DNA from: Craspedostauros australis
Lineage: Eukaryota > Bacillariophyta > Bacillariophyceae > Mastogloiales > Achnanthaceae
Length of the DNA: 64,000 nt
Direction of reading: 5' to 3'
Assembly (NCBI GenBank): GCA_026770025.1
Contig: JAMXDE010000006.1
Coordinates: 1,674,001 to 1,738,000 of the forward strand
The translations under genes and the position numbers were made by a program. This document shows, one piece after another, positions 34,050-44,300 of this stretch (positions within the stretch are counted from its first letter, which is position 1; every line of letters starts with the position of its first letter). The notes under the pieces are model-generated. The model saw only the letters and a list, made by a program, of their open reading frames with translations. It did not search any database and had not been told where the DNA came from.

Positions 34050-35216
34050 ATGAAGCCTCAGCAGAAGCAGCAGGCATCAACGAGAGGCTATTCCTGCGGG
34101 AGGGTTATTCTGGCGATCGGGGTCGTGCTATCCGGCGTCCAGCTCTTGGCCTGCATCAAAACCACCCCGGTGAGTTTCGTAGGATATGACATATCCGCTG
34201 CAAGCAATACGGAGAGCAAGCCGAAGGATGACCTTGAGCAGCATTTCAAGTTGGCGTACGATGAGTCCTACGGCGTGCTGGATGGCATCTCCAATGACAA
34301 ATGGAAACAAGCACAGTCCTGGGCTCGAAGCTTTGGCTTCCACAAGTACCCGGACAAGCCAGAGAGATGGCTCGCCGAAGGAGTGCACTTATGGTTCTTC
34401 TTCAACTACGACCCCTACTTTGCATGCCCGTACAACAAACGAATCGGCGGCATCGGAGACGGTCCCAAATGGACTTGCAACCTGGATCGTCTCAAGGACA
34501 TCGGTCAGGATCGTTGGAAGGCAGATGTAGCAAGTGGCAAGCGCATTTCCATCAACGCTGACGACGGCGGCGACTCACCATCGTCTACTGCTGCTGCTGT
34601 AGCCACAGCTGAGTACGATGCATCGAAGTACGGCTGCCTCGTCTACTCCATCGGAAGCAAAGGGAATTACCTCTTCGAGGATGCCATCTATGGACAGCTT
34701 GGCAGGGAGGCGTGCGAAATCCACGTGTTCGATTTTTCACGTAACTACGACCGCAAGGAGAACGCTGAGAGGAACATCCACTTCCATCAGTGGGGATACA
34801 AGGGATCCAAGACCCAAGACTCCGACCTCCCAGCCGGCAAGGCTCACATGTTCGTCGATCTGTTCGAGATCATCAAACGGTTGGGACACCAGGACCGAGT
34901 CATCGATCTCTTCAAGATCGACTGCGAGGGTTGCGAGTACATCTCCTACGAAGACTTCACCAAGTACGAGAAGATTAGGCAGATTCTGATCGAGATCCAT
35001 GTCCCACCACGACTCCGCGATGAAGACGCCAAGGCCCCGAATGCGCAAGTAGAATCGCCGTTGCAAAGACAAACCAAGGTGCTGGTCAACTTCTTTGATT
35101 CTTTTGCTCAGAATAATCTCATCATGTTCTCGAAGGAACCCAATCCATGGTCCGGAGGATCATGCCTGGAGTACTCCTTCATCCGTCTCAAACCATCGTT
35201 CCTCAATCCCAACTGA
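34050..35216 (+). CDS. METTL24-type methyltransferase-domain protein (Methyltransf_22), membrane-anchored
   Basis: The only credible host gene: 388 codons, one exon, ATG at 34050, TGA at 35214-35216. Residues about 17-38 form a hydrophobic stretch after a basic start (RVILAIGVVLSGVQLLACI), a probable signal anchor for the ER or Golgi. The domain spans about 195-380. CLVYSIGSKGNYLFEDAI is the SAM-binding-like first motif, then come a VFDFSRN strand, a HQWGYKG segment, IDLFKIDCEGCEY and LIEIH. This order is typical of the METTL24/Methyltransf_22 family, whose substrates are mostly unknown. Catalysis is therefore inferred from family only. It lies between a YR element and Copia C2, in the one gap not filled by transposons. 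No intron is required to keep the frame open. Confidence 0.78.
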   Translation: MKPQQKQQASTRGYSCGRVILAIGVVLSGVQLLACIKTTPVSFVGYDISAASNTESKPKDDLEQHFKLAYDESYGVLDGISNDKWKQAQSWARSFGFHKYPDKPERWLAEGVHLWFFFNYDPYFACPYNKRIGGIGDGPKWTCNLDRLKDIGQDRWKADVASGKRISINADDGGDSPSSTAAAVATAEYDASKYGCLVYSIGSKGNYLFEDAIYGQLGREACEIHVFDFSRNYDRKENAERNIHFHQWGYKGSKTQDSDLPAGKAHMFVDLFEIIKRLGHQDRVIDLFKIDCEGCEYISYEDFTKYEKIRQILIEIHVPPRLRDEDAKAPNAQVESPLQRQTKVLVNFFDSFAQNNLIMFSKEPNPWSGGSCLEYSFIRLKPSFLNPN

Positions 35217-35652
35217 ACCATCCACAACAGCCATGGACCTCAGGTCGATAACATCATTGTGACTATTCAACACTTTGCATAATATAATACAAGGTACGAC
35301 TACTCGCACATTGCCATAATCTGGGAGTGTGGAAATTAAGACCCATGTGCGTGAGTCTACCTACCGTTTGTAAAGTAGAGTGGCACTTTTTCTTCGATTT
35401 TAACAGAACCAAGCATGTAACTCTACTCCTTATAGTCTCCATAGCAACAGGAAAATTACCCAGAATCTCAAAGTCCATAGTTTAAGCTTTATGGATCATC
35501 CAATATTTGGAGTCGAGTAGATCAAACGTCATTTTCCGCACTGTAGTTTTTCGGAAAGTTCTTTGCTGTTCTAAGTGAATAACGAAAGGTGTCCATTCAC
35601 GTTGGTGTCTCCAGCTTTTTCCTTCCTCCTCGAGCGTTTCGAACACGTTAAA
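35217..35652. other. Intergenic, 3' flank of the methyltransferase-like gene
   Basis: 436 AT-rich bases up to the C2 LTR, with no open frame of note. The 3' UTR of the upstream gene should be here; several ATAATA-like sites occur near 35280 but none is decisive. Confidence 0.5.
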
Positions 35653-36280
35653 TATTAGCGCAACGCTATATTCCTAACAATAGCGAAACCTGTCGACCAA
35701 TCAGAAATCTTCACATTTCTTACCTTTTCCGTTCCGAACGGAAATTCTGGTCAAAATTCCGTTGTGTCAATTTTGTGTCGCATTTCGCGTCGCAAGAACC
35801 GTTTTCCCGTCAATCCCAGTTCCAACATGTCGCGGAAATGAATTTCTTGCCAAGATGAACCACTCTGTCCAATCAGGACAGACTTCGGTCTTGGGTCCAA
35901 TAAATATGGAACCGTCCCCAACCTTCTCGAGTGAATACGATCAATCGTGTGATCGTTCTACTCGCAACATCGTGAGGAGTTGCACACTACAACACGGCGT
36001 ATCGCGGTGTTTGTTTTTCTGACTTTGCAAATCTGAGCCCACGCAGTAACACGCACATTTGTCGTGTTGTCTCTGTGTTATATTCCATCTGCAATCGCAT
36101 GAGACCTGCAAGTTGCCTCTCATGCTCACAGTTCCAAGATCTCAATCTTTGGAACTCAACAGTCTTCATCTACTCATACGAATAACTCAATAACAAACAA
36201 TCATCCTCACCAATAACTATGAATTGATCACTCTGCGTTTTCGGTGCGGTACCCTACCCATCTTTGATTTCGTTCTAACA
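35653..36280 (+). repeat. 5' LTR of C2
   Basis: 628 bp ending in CTAACA. It is rich in short inverted repeats: TTCCGTT/AACGGAA near 35727, CTGTCC/GGACAG near 35868 and CGATCA/TGATCG near 35938. A CCAAT followed by AATAAATA near 35896 could serve as promoter or processing signal. The proximal 425 bases recur at 50106. Confidence 0.88.
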
Positions 36281-36602
36281 GATTAACAGTCGCAAGCTTT
36301 CACCTACTGAATTGATTGCATGACACTTCATCCACCTTCATTCCTCGTTCATCAACGAGTGATCCCTTCACACTTCCTTCACGTGACGACGTGATTTCGG
36401 CTTTCCTTTGGCCTTCCTGCATCCGCAGTACCCCTCTCTTTCGGTTCTCCTGCTGAGATTGGGCCTTCCCATTCAGCACCTCAAGACTTCCCTGCAGCAC
36501 CCCTTTCGCACCAGAAGACATTCCAGTCAGTGCATTCCAGTCCCAGCTACCTTCCGGTTCCATCCATCTGCAACTTCTTTCCCCATCCATCCATCTCCCA
36601 CC

Positions 36603-37511
36603 ATGACAACTGCTGAGACGGATCTCGCCACCTTGGACCATATCCTTGGCGTCATTGGCATCCCTTCTGATTCTACCCCTCGCGACATCATCGCTCATGA
36701 GGACATTGTCAGCCCTCTTGACCTTGTATCCCTCACTGAGGACGATCTTTGCAGCTTCCATCTCAGTGGCCACACTGATGATGGCGAACCCTTCACTGCA
36801 TCCCTTGGTATCAACCACATCCGCAAGATCCTGAACCTTGGCAAGTGGTACCTCACCCAGTCCATCCTGGATGATGATACCTGGAACAATCTGGATCAGG
36901 CTACCTTCATGGCATTCACGGCTGAGCAGAGCAACCCTTCCATTTCTTCTTCGCGCTCGCATTTGAACGCAAGCTCACCCATTCCATCTCCAATGGGGAT
37001 GAACAACCATTCCACTCCTCCTTCCGCATTTCGTCCTGTGCCCGAGGAACCGCCGCATGTGAACTTCGCATTCGATCCTTTGGGTTCGGTACCCGGGGGT
37101 GGCTACCCCCAACCACCTGTGACCCCTTCCATGCCAACCTCATCCGGTTTCCAGGGCGTCCGATCCGAGGAACTTCCAGCTGACTACGTCAAGGAGTTCA
37201 GCAAGGCCATCAAGCGTAAGACCTTGTCTCTTCCTACCCTCAAGGATGACAAGCACTTCCTCACCTTCATGCGGACCTTCGAGACCCTCTCATTCTCCCA
37301 CGGATTGAACCATCACCTCGACATGGACTTCATCCCCGCTCCAAAGGATGAGACCTTCTTCGCGAGTCAGAACCGGTACCTCTTCGCTGTTTTGACCGAG
37401 CATGTCAAGACATCCAAAGGGCGCTGCATCGTCCGTGCCTTCAAGAAGACTTGTGATGGCAGAGCTGCATACGCCGACCTGGTTGACAGCTACACTGGCG
37501 GTGTCGTTGGG
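36603..37511 (+). pseudogene. C2 Gag, N-terminal part
   Basis: Starts at an ATG in a good context (CCCACCATGA). The frame stays open upstream but carries no second likely start. It encodes about 303 residues: a globular N-terminal part, a Pro/Ser-rich linker (about 110-190), then a helical capsid-like segment (LPADYVKEFSKAIKRKTL onward). It ends at the A4 insertion with ..YTGGVVG. The frame resumes at 45406 with VGETLSI, where V-G is the six-base duplication GTTGGG. Confidence 0.85.
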
Positions 37512-37782
37512 TGTCGAGATGTACATGTGAGTATATATCAAGATGTACGTGTATATGTGCATCGTTCACCCGCTATTCTCTCATACGCACTTGGACGGTA
37601 TAACTATACTCGTGTCGATAGTATGCTGTGATTCGTCAGAATTACAGGGGAAATGGAACACACAAAAAGGGGCAAGATTTCTGGAGGAAATTTGCAAATA
37701 ACGATTTCTGGAAGAATCAGAAAATCGTCCGTCCATGCATCAATGGTACCAAGAGAATCTCGAGGTACTTCCCAACTAAACC

Positions 37783-37803
37783 TCAGATGACGATATCATC
37801 TGA
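37783..37803 (+). promoter_or_regulatory. Conserved LTR stem-loop (8-bp arms)
   Basis: TCAGATGA, five loop bases, then TCATCTGA form a perfect hairpin. The same structure occurs in the LTRs of A1, A2, A5 and the 3' LTR of A3, and is decayed only in the A3 5' LTR. If it lies in the transcript it could act in 3' processing, dimerisation or packaging. The role is not shown by sequence alone. Confidence 0.45.
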
Positions 37804-37858
37804 CAGACTACTGCATCACCAATGGAACGTGACATCTGGAGAGCAGAAGGACGCCTAC

Positions 37859-37865
37859 TGACGTC
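37859..37865 (+). promoter_or_regulatory. TGACGTC (CRE-like) site in LTR
   Basis: TGACGTC is a core recognised by many bZIP factors, and TGACGT-type elements are known in diatom CO2/cAMP-responsive promoters. It is kept in the A2, A4 and A3 3' LTRs and altered (TGACGTT or similar) in the A3 5' LTR. Its function here is inferred. Confidence 0.35.
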
Positions 37866-38302
37866 GACAGGATGTCAACATGTCACCACGTCGACAGCTG
37901 TCTCCAAGTCAGAGCAGGAGGCGAAGATACGATGACTCATGAAGATCATGGATACTGAAGGTGAACTTCAAATGGTAAGTACTCATGGAGTAGAAGCCAG
38001 TACTGAATGAACGGAGTGTCGAATGCGGAGCACGCATCAAACACGGAGGATCGTGTAGCACGAGCACACGATGTTGAGAGAGAGAGAGAGAATACAGAGA
38101 GGAGCGAGAGAGGATCTCGCGTACCGACTCATAGTCGGAGACCGAATCTACGAAACAGATTGAAGCGCCGAGAGCATCGGGCAAGAGAACGAACGGACAC
38201 CGAGAGTATCGGAGTGCCAACGTAATGAAATAGCAAACGAACGACTATCAACCAATACCATCTTCCACGATCGTAGGTTACCGTGAGCGGAACTTGCCAA
38301 CA

Positions 38303-38314
38303 CGTTTATAAACG
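38303..38314. other. 12-bp palindrome next to 5' LTR of A4
   Basis: CGTTTATAAACG at the start of the internal region, as in A1-A3. Confidence 0.5.
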
Positions 38315-38384
38315 ATAGATCAGGGCGAGCCCGCGAATCGTATCGTGCGAGGAAGACGAACATCATTCAAGAGCAGCAGGCTGA

Positions 38385-41300
38385 ATGAGCGAGGAAGAGG
38401 AATTGAAAGACATCCCTCTGTCCAATCCGACTATCAAGAGAGAAGAAGGTGCGAGTGAGACTCCACCACGAGAAGAGAAGGAAGCAGCCGCGGCTACTGT
38501 CCTATCAAGCGCAGACGCAAGCGCGATCGACGAGACCGAAGAAGAACGGTCTGCAAGACTACATCGTAAGGAGAAGAGGATTCTCAAGGCGATCAAGCAA
38601 GAGGAGACTGGTGTGACGAAGAGCATTCGCACAGCCAAACAGGGTGGGAAAAGTGAGACACCACCAGGAGGAGAATTTGTGACGAAAACAATCTCCGCGC
38701 AACAACAGACGAAAATCAAGGGCGCGAGCGCACCAACGACGAAACAACGAATCAACATGGCGACATCAGCCAACGTGAACAAGCGACGCATCAAGGCGCC
38801 GATGTTCAGCGGTGAACAGGAAGACTACAGCGCATGGGAGTCCCAAGCGAAGGCATACGCTCGTGCACAGAAGACGAGAGACGTGATGTTGGGCAAGACC
38901 AAAGTGCCAACAGTGAGCGAGATCGCGGCAGCCGCCGATGAAGACAAGGAAGCGATGGAGGAGATCTACGAGCTGGGATGCGACTGCTTCAGCGATCTGA
39001 TCCTCATGATGGATGCAGAGAAAGGAAAGGGCAAGCAAGCCATCCAGTACATCAACCAATGCATCTCCGTCGACTACCCCGAAGGAGACGCACACGGAGC
39101 GTGGAACGTTCTCGCGGAGAAGTTCCGACCATCCGACGCAGTAACGAAGATCAAACTCAAGCGCCAATTCAACAACGAAAAGATGAAGAGAGACACGGAC
39201 CCCGACATCTACATCACGCAACTCGAGAGTCTACGATCGCGTCTCCACGATGTCAAGTACGAGATCACAGACGAGGAAATGATCATGCAGATCCTCAGCA
39301 CGGTGAGCGTGGAATACAAAACCCACGTCGTGAACTTCCAACACCAACTCACGTTCAATCCGGAACTGGTTACCATCAACGCGATCAGAGGAGTACTCCG
39401 TACTGCATACGCCACCCACAGAGGAGGCAAGGCATACGTCGACGACTTCCAAGACAGCAACACGAAGAGCAACGACACCGGCTTCACAAGCACCGGTAAC
39501 TTCAAGGGTACTTGCCACAACTGTGGCGTGTATGGCCATAGATCCGCCGATTGCCCAGAACGCAAGAAACCGAACAACAAGAAAAACAACAACAACAACA
39601 ACAAGATGAACGGAAAGCGCAACAAGGGAAGCGGCTTCAAGGGCAAGTGCAACTACTGCGGCATCTTCGGACATCGCGAGGCGGAATGTCGAAAGAAGAA
39701 GTTCAACGAGAAGAAGAACAACGAACAAGCCAACGCGGCTACGGAAGGACACGACAAGAGCGGGCACGAGATGGTACTCTCTGCAAAGGACATGCCGCTC
39801 TGCATGTTGGTGTCCGACGACTACATCGAAGACTCCTTCTTCGATAACTTCGAATACGTCGGGAGTGACGACGAAGTGCAGGATGATGAGATCATCCCGG
39901 AGTGGCTCAGTGAGGAGCCAATCATCCACGAGGTGGATCCAAGACGCGAAGTGAGCTACGAATGCTGCTTCAACGCGCACGACCTGATCGGTTCATACGG
40001 CGACGAAGCTGAGATGGACGAGGCCAACGATAGCGACATCGAAGAGGCCATGAGCGATGACGACGACGACGACGCCGACGAGGACGGCGCAGATGAAGAC
40101 GACGAGGCGAACCGTGACGAGTTGCCTCCTCCTCAAGCTGGGAGATACGAGAGAACGGGAACCTTCATCAATCAAGGCGAAACGCGCCGCGCCGCGGCGC
40201 CGCCTCCTCCAGCGGCGGGGAACAACAGATCGGGCATCTTCGACGAGGATGACAGCGACGAATCCGAGGACGGCAATCATCCAGACGACAGCTTCAATCC
40301 AAACGAGCGTGTCGTCTATCCATCGAATATCGACTTCCCGGATATTGAGAATCCCAATAGCGTCGATCACCTCCTCCGTCACAGCACCATCCCGAATGCA
40401 ACAGCAACAGCATTGATAATCCAAAAGCAGCTCATCTTTGACGCCGTGATGGAAGCGGGAATGCGAGTATTCCCAGGAACGACACGAGGAGCACTCATGC
40501 CAATATGGGTGAACATGATGGGATCCATCCTATCCGAGCACTTCGACTCAATCGAAGAGATCCTCGCCAATGCAATCATCGTCAACCGCATACTGGAAGG
40601 GAACGACTCGGAAACGATCCCAGATACGGATCTGCATTACATCCTTGGAGGATGCATGCGCGTGCTCTTGCGAGAGCGATCACGCGTCTACCCATACGAT
40701 CCAGCCACAGGATCTCATCGGAACACTACGATTCCATCGGACTACGCGCAACTACCCGACGACATGGATGACGGAGACCATCATCATCCATACAACGAAG
40801 ATGGAGTCCACGAAGACAACGACGACGGCAGCTTCGACGACGAGATAGCTGCGGCAGCTGTGGAGCAACTCCACGAACTGAGCACCAAGTACAAGGACAA
40901 GGTCAACAAAGACACCTGGCTCGCCGATAGCGGAGCTTCGTGTCACATCGTCAACTCGGACGCCGCTCTCTTCAACGTGCGGCACATCAAGTCCTTCGTC
41001 CAAGTGGGAGACAGCACGAAGCTGGACTCTCCCAAGATGGGATCCATTCGCTTGAAAGTCAAACAGCGAGACAACACTGGCCACGTCATCCGGCTCGATG
41101 ATGTGAAGTACACACCCAAGATGGCGGTGAACCTTTTCTCCACGAACAAGGCTCTGTACAACGGTTACCAGCTTGGTAACAACGGCATTCTGATGGACAT
41201 CATCAACGGATCCGGAACGAAGATCGTGTTCGATCGAGTCTTCCCCACATCCAACGGATTCATCACGGGAGTGCAGATGCATCCCATCATGCCAACAGAC

Positions 41301-44300
41301 GACGACAAGGCTTGCACAGCCATCGTCAAGAATCCATCCAAGGAGATCAGCGCGGTGAACCTGCACCGAATGCTCGGCCACGCGCCACTCGAGACCATGA
41401 AGCGAACGGCCGCTCAATATGGATGGAAGATTATCGGCGAGATGCCGGTGTGTCGTGACTGCGCGGTCGCGAACGCAAGAGTGAAGAATATTCCGAAGGC
41501 AACTATTCCAAGAGCTACTCGCCGCGGCGAACGGTTCTTCATTGACATTAGTTACACTAAACACATAAGCTTCGGAGATAAACGCTACTGGACCCTGATC
41601 GTGGACGACTGCACGGATCACTGCTGGAGTTTCTTTCTCAAGAACAAGAGTGATCAACCAGGATACATCAAACGATTCATCCAGACGATCAAGTCACAGA
41701 CTGGTGACCAACAGATCATCTTCCGAGGTGACAACAGCGGAGAGAACAAATCCACGGAGGATATTCTCATCGATGCAGGACTCAACGTGAAATTCGAATA
41801 CACGGCATCGAACACGCCGCAACAGAACGGAAGAGTGGAACGCAAGTTCGCGTACCTCTACACCAAGATTCGCTCCATACTCAACGGAGCACAGCTCGAC
41901 GAAGAGTATAGGCATGGCCTGTGGGCAGCAGCTGCTAGCACTGCCACTGCTATCGCCAATATCACCGTAGCGAAGAACCAGAAGGAGTCACCACATCGAC
42001 AATTCTTCGGCAACGATCCACCATATGCGAACGCGCTCCGCACATTTGGAGAGGTGGGTGTTGTGAAGACTACCTACGGCGGGATTACCGCCAAACTCAA
42101 GAACAGAGGAGAAGAGATGGTGTTCATCGGATATGCACACCAACATGCATCAGGGGTCTACAACATGTACAGACCATCGACCAAGTCACTCATCTGTTCA
42201 CGCGACATCAAGTGGCTCAACCAATCATACGGACAGTTCCGTGGTTGGGCACCAGCACCGAACATATCCAACGAAACAGGAACAACGGACGCAGACGGCT
42301 TCACAACCATCGGACGGAAGGGAGCAACGCCAAGGACGGCAACGCGTCAAACATCGGAAGCGAAGAGAGTATCTTTCGCTGACAGCAACAGGTACTACAT
42401 TCTATCAGACAGTGATGACGAGGATAATGAGGACGACGGAGTAGTGACTCAACTAATCCAGAATGACGAGGAAGATCGGAGCGAATCCAATCATGAGGAT
42501 GACGAAATCCTACCCTCCGGCGACGAAGCCGATGACGAGACAGGTGTCACTCCTCCGAACACACCAGCAAGGTCTACACATGACACACCATCTAGATCTC
42601 CACCAAGCAAACCAAACAAGCGTGACATAGCTAGAAAGGAGAGGATCCGACGTCACGAAGCACGAGGCAGGAAGGGAGAAGCTAATCCCAAGCCAACCAC
42701 AGGGAAGAGTATTCCCAGAGCTCTGCGCGAGCTCGAAGACTTCAACGAACGAGGTCGAAAGGAAGAAGGCTATGAGAGCGATCCATCATCCAGTGAGGCG
42801 AGTGACGAACTCAGCGACGAGGTGATCGACGATTCCAACAACGAAACTACAGATGACGAAGAAATCGAAGACGAAGATGAAGAGATCGAGATCACTCACT
42901 ATAGCACAACAGGACTATACGGAATGAATGCAATCATCACCGAGAGACCAGCGATCGACATCGGATTGTCGATGCAAGACGAGAACAAGGAACCAGAGAA
43001 GCACATCGAACCTACAACATTCGATGGAGCCTTCAATCACCCAGATCCTATCCATCGAAAAGGATATCGAGCAGCCATCAAGAAAGAGTTCGACTCCATG
43101 GATACACGCAAGGTATACAGTAAGATCAAACGAGACGCCATTCCACGCGGCCGCAGATGCTGCAAGTGCAAATGGGTCTTCAAGCTGAAGCGTGACGGCA
43201 CACATCGAGCGCGGCTCGTTGCATGTGGCTATTCACAAGTCGCAGGAGTAGACTTCCAAGAGCATTACTCACCCGTCATCCATGACGTGACCTATCGGGT
43301 CATGATGGTGATCATGCTAATCAAGAAGATGGACTGCGCACTCGTCGATGTCGTAACGGCATTCCTACATGGAGACCTCGACGAGGAGATCTACATGAAC
43401 TGTCCCAATGGGATGGATCATCAACCAGACGAAGCCCTGACCCTACACAAGCCAATCTACGGACTTGTGCAGAGCGCCAGGCAATGGTTCAAGATGTTGG
43501 TATCGACCCTCAAGAATATCAACTTCGAACAGAGCGCAGCAGACCCGTGCCTGTTCTACAGGAAGACGAACGAAGGAAGCATGATCGTGGCCATCTACGT
43601 GGACGATTGCTTCTGTTGCGGAGACTCCAAGGCACTGGAGACATTCCTGAAGGACATCCAAGGCAGCAAATTCAAGGTGACAATCGAGCGCGGACTCGGA
43701 GACTACCTCAGCTGCAACATCGAATTGAACCATGACAAGACTAGAGCGACATTGCGTCAACCACATCTCATCCGACACCTCATCGAAGAGTTCGGAGCCA
43801 AGGTTGAGAAGATGCAACGTTATGGGACACCGGGAACCCCGGGTCAAATCATCGTACGACCATCCAAAGATAACGGACTGCAGAAGGTCGGACCGGAAGA
43901 ACATGCCGAATACCGCCGAGGCGTCGGTATGCTACTCTTCCTCATCAAGCACTCGCGACCAGATATCGCGAACCCTGTGAGGGAACTCTCCAAGGTATTG
44001 ATCGGGCCCACCAAGGCCGCAATGAAGGAGATGTATCGGATCATCAAGTATGTGATCGATACAAAGGACTATGGATTGAAGATCCATCCAGCGCGTCCAG
44101 ATGACGACGGCTGGGACATGGAGCTCTTCTGCGATAGCGAATATGCAGGAGACAAGAATACAAGAATCAGCGTAGGGGGATTCATCCTATACCTGTGCAA
44201 GGTACCAATCCTTTGGCGATCCAAGGCACAGAAGGCCGTCACACTCAGCTCATCCGAAGCAGAATACGTTGCCCTTTCCGAAGCGGCAAAGGAGATCTTC

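Larger units (their letters stand above)
37512..38302 (+). repeat. 5' LTR of A4
   Basis: 791 bp from TGTCGAGATG to TTGCCAACA. It should drive transcription of the element. A TATATAT run lies near 37532 and two similar 20-base units (AGATGTACATGTG..., AGATGTACGTGTA...) occupy its first 50 bases. A TGACGTC site is at 37859-37865, a GTAAGT near 37975 and a (GA)n tract near 38074-38090. Confidence 0.96.

Noticed and set aside
36408-36602. N-terminal extension of C2 Gag upstream of 36603
   Set aside because: The frame is open but has no ATG in good context, and its translation is low-complexity. CCCACCATGA at 36603 is the likely start.
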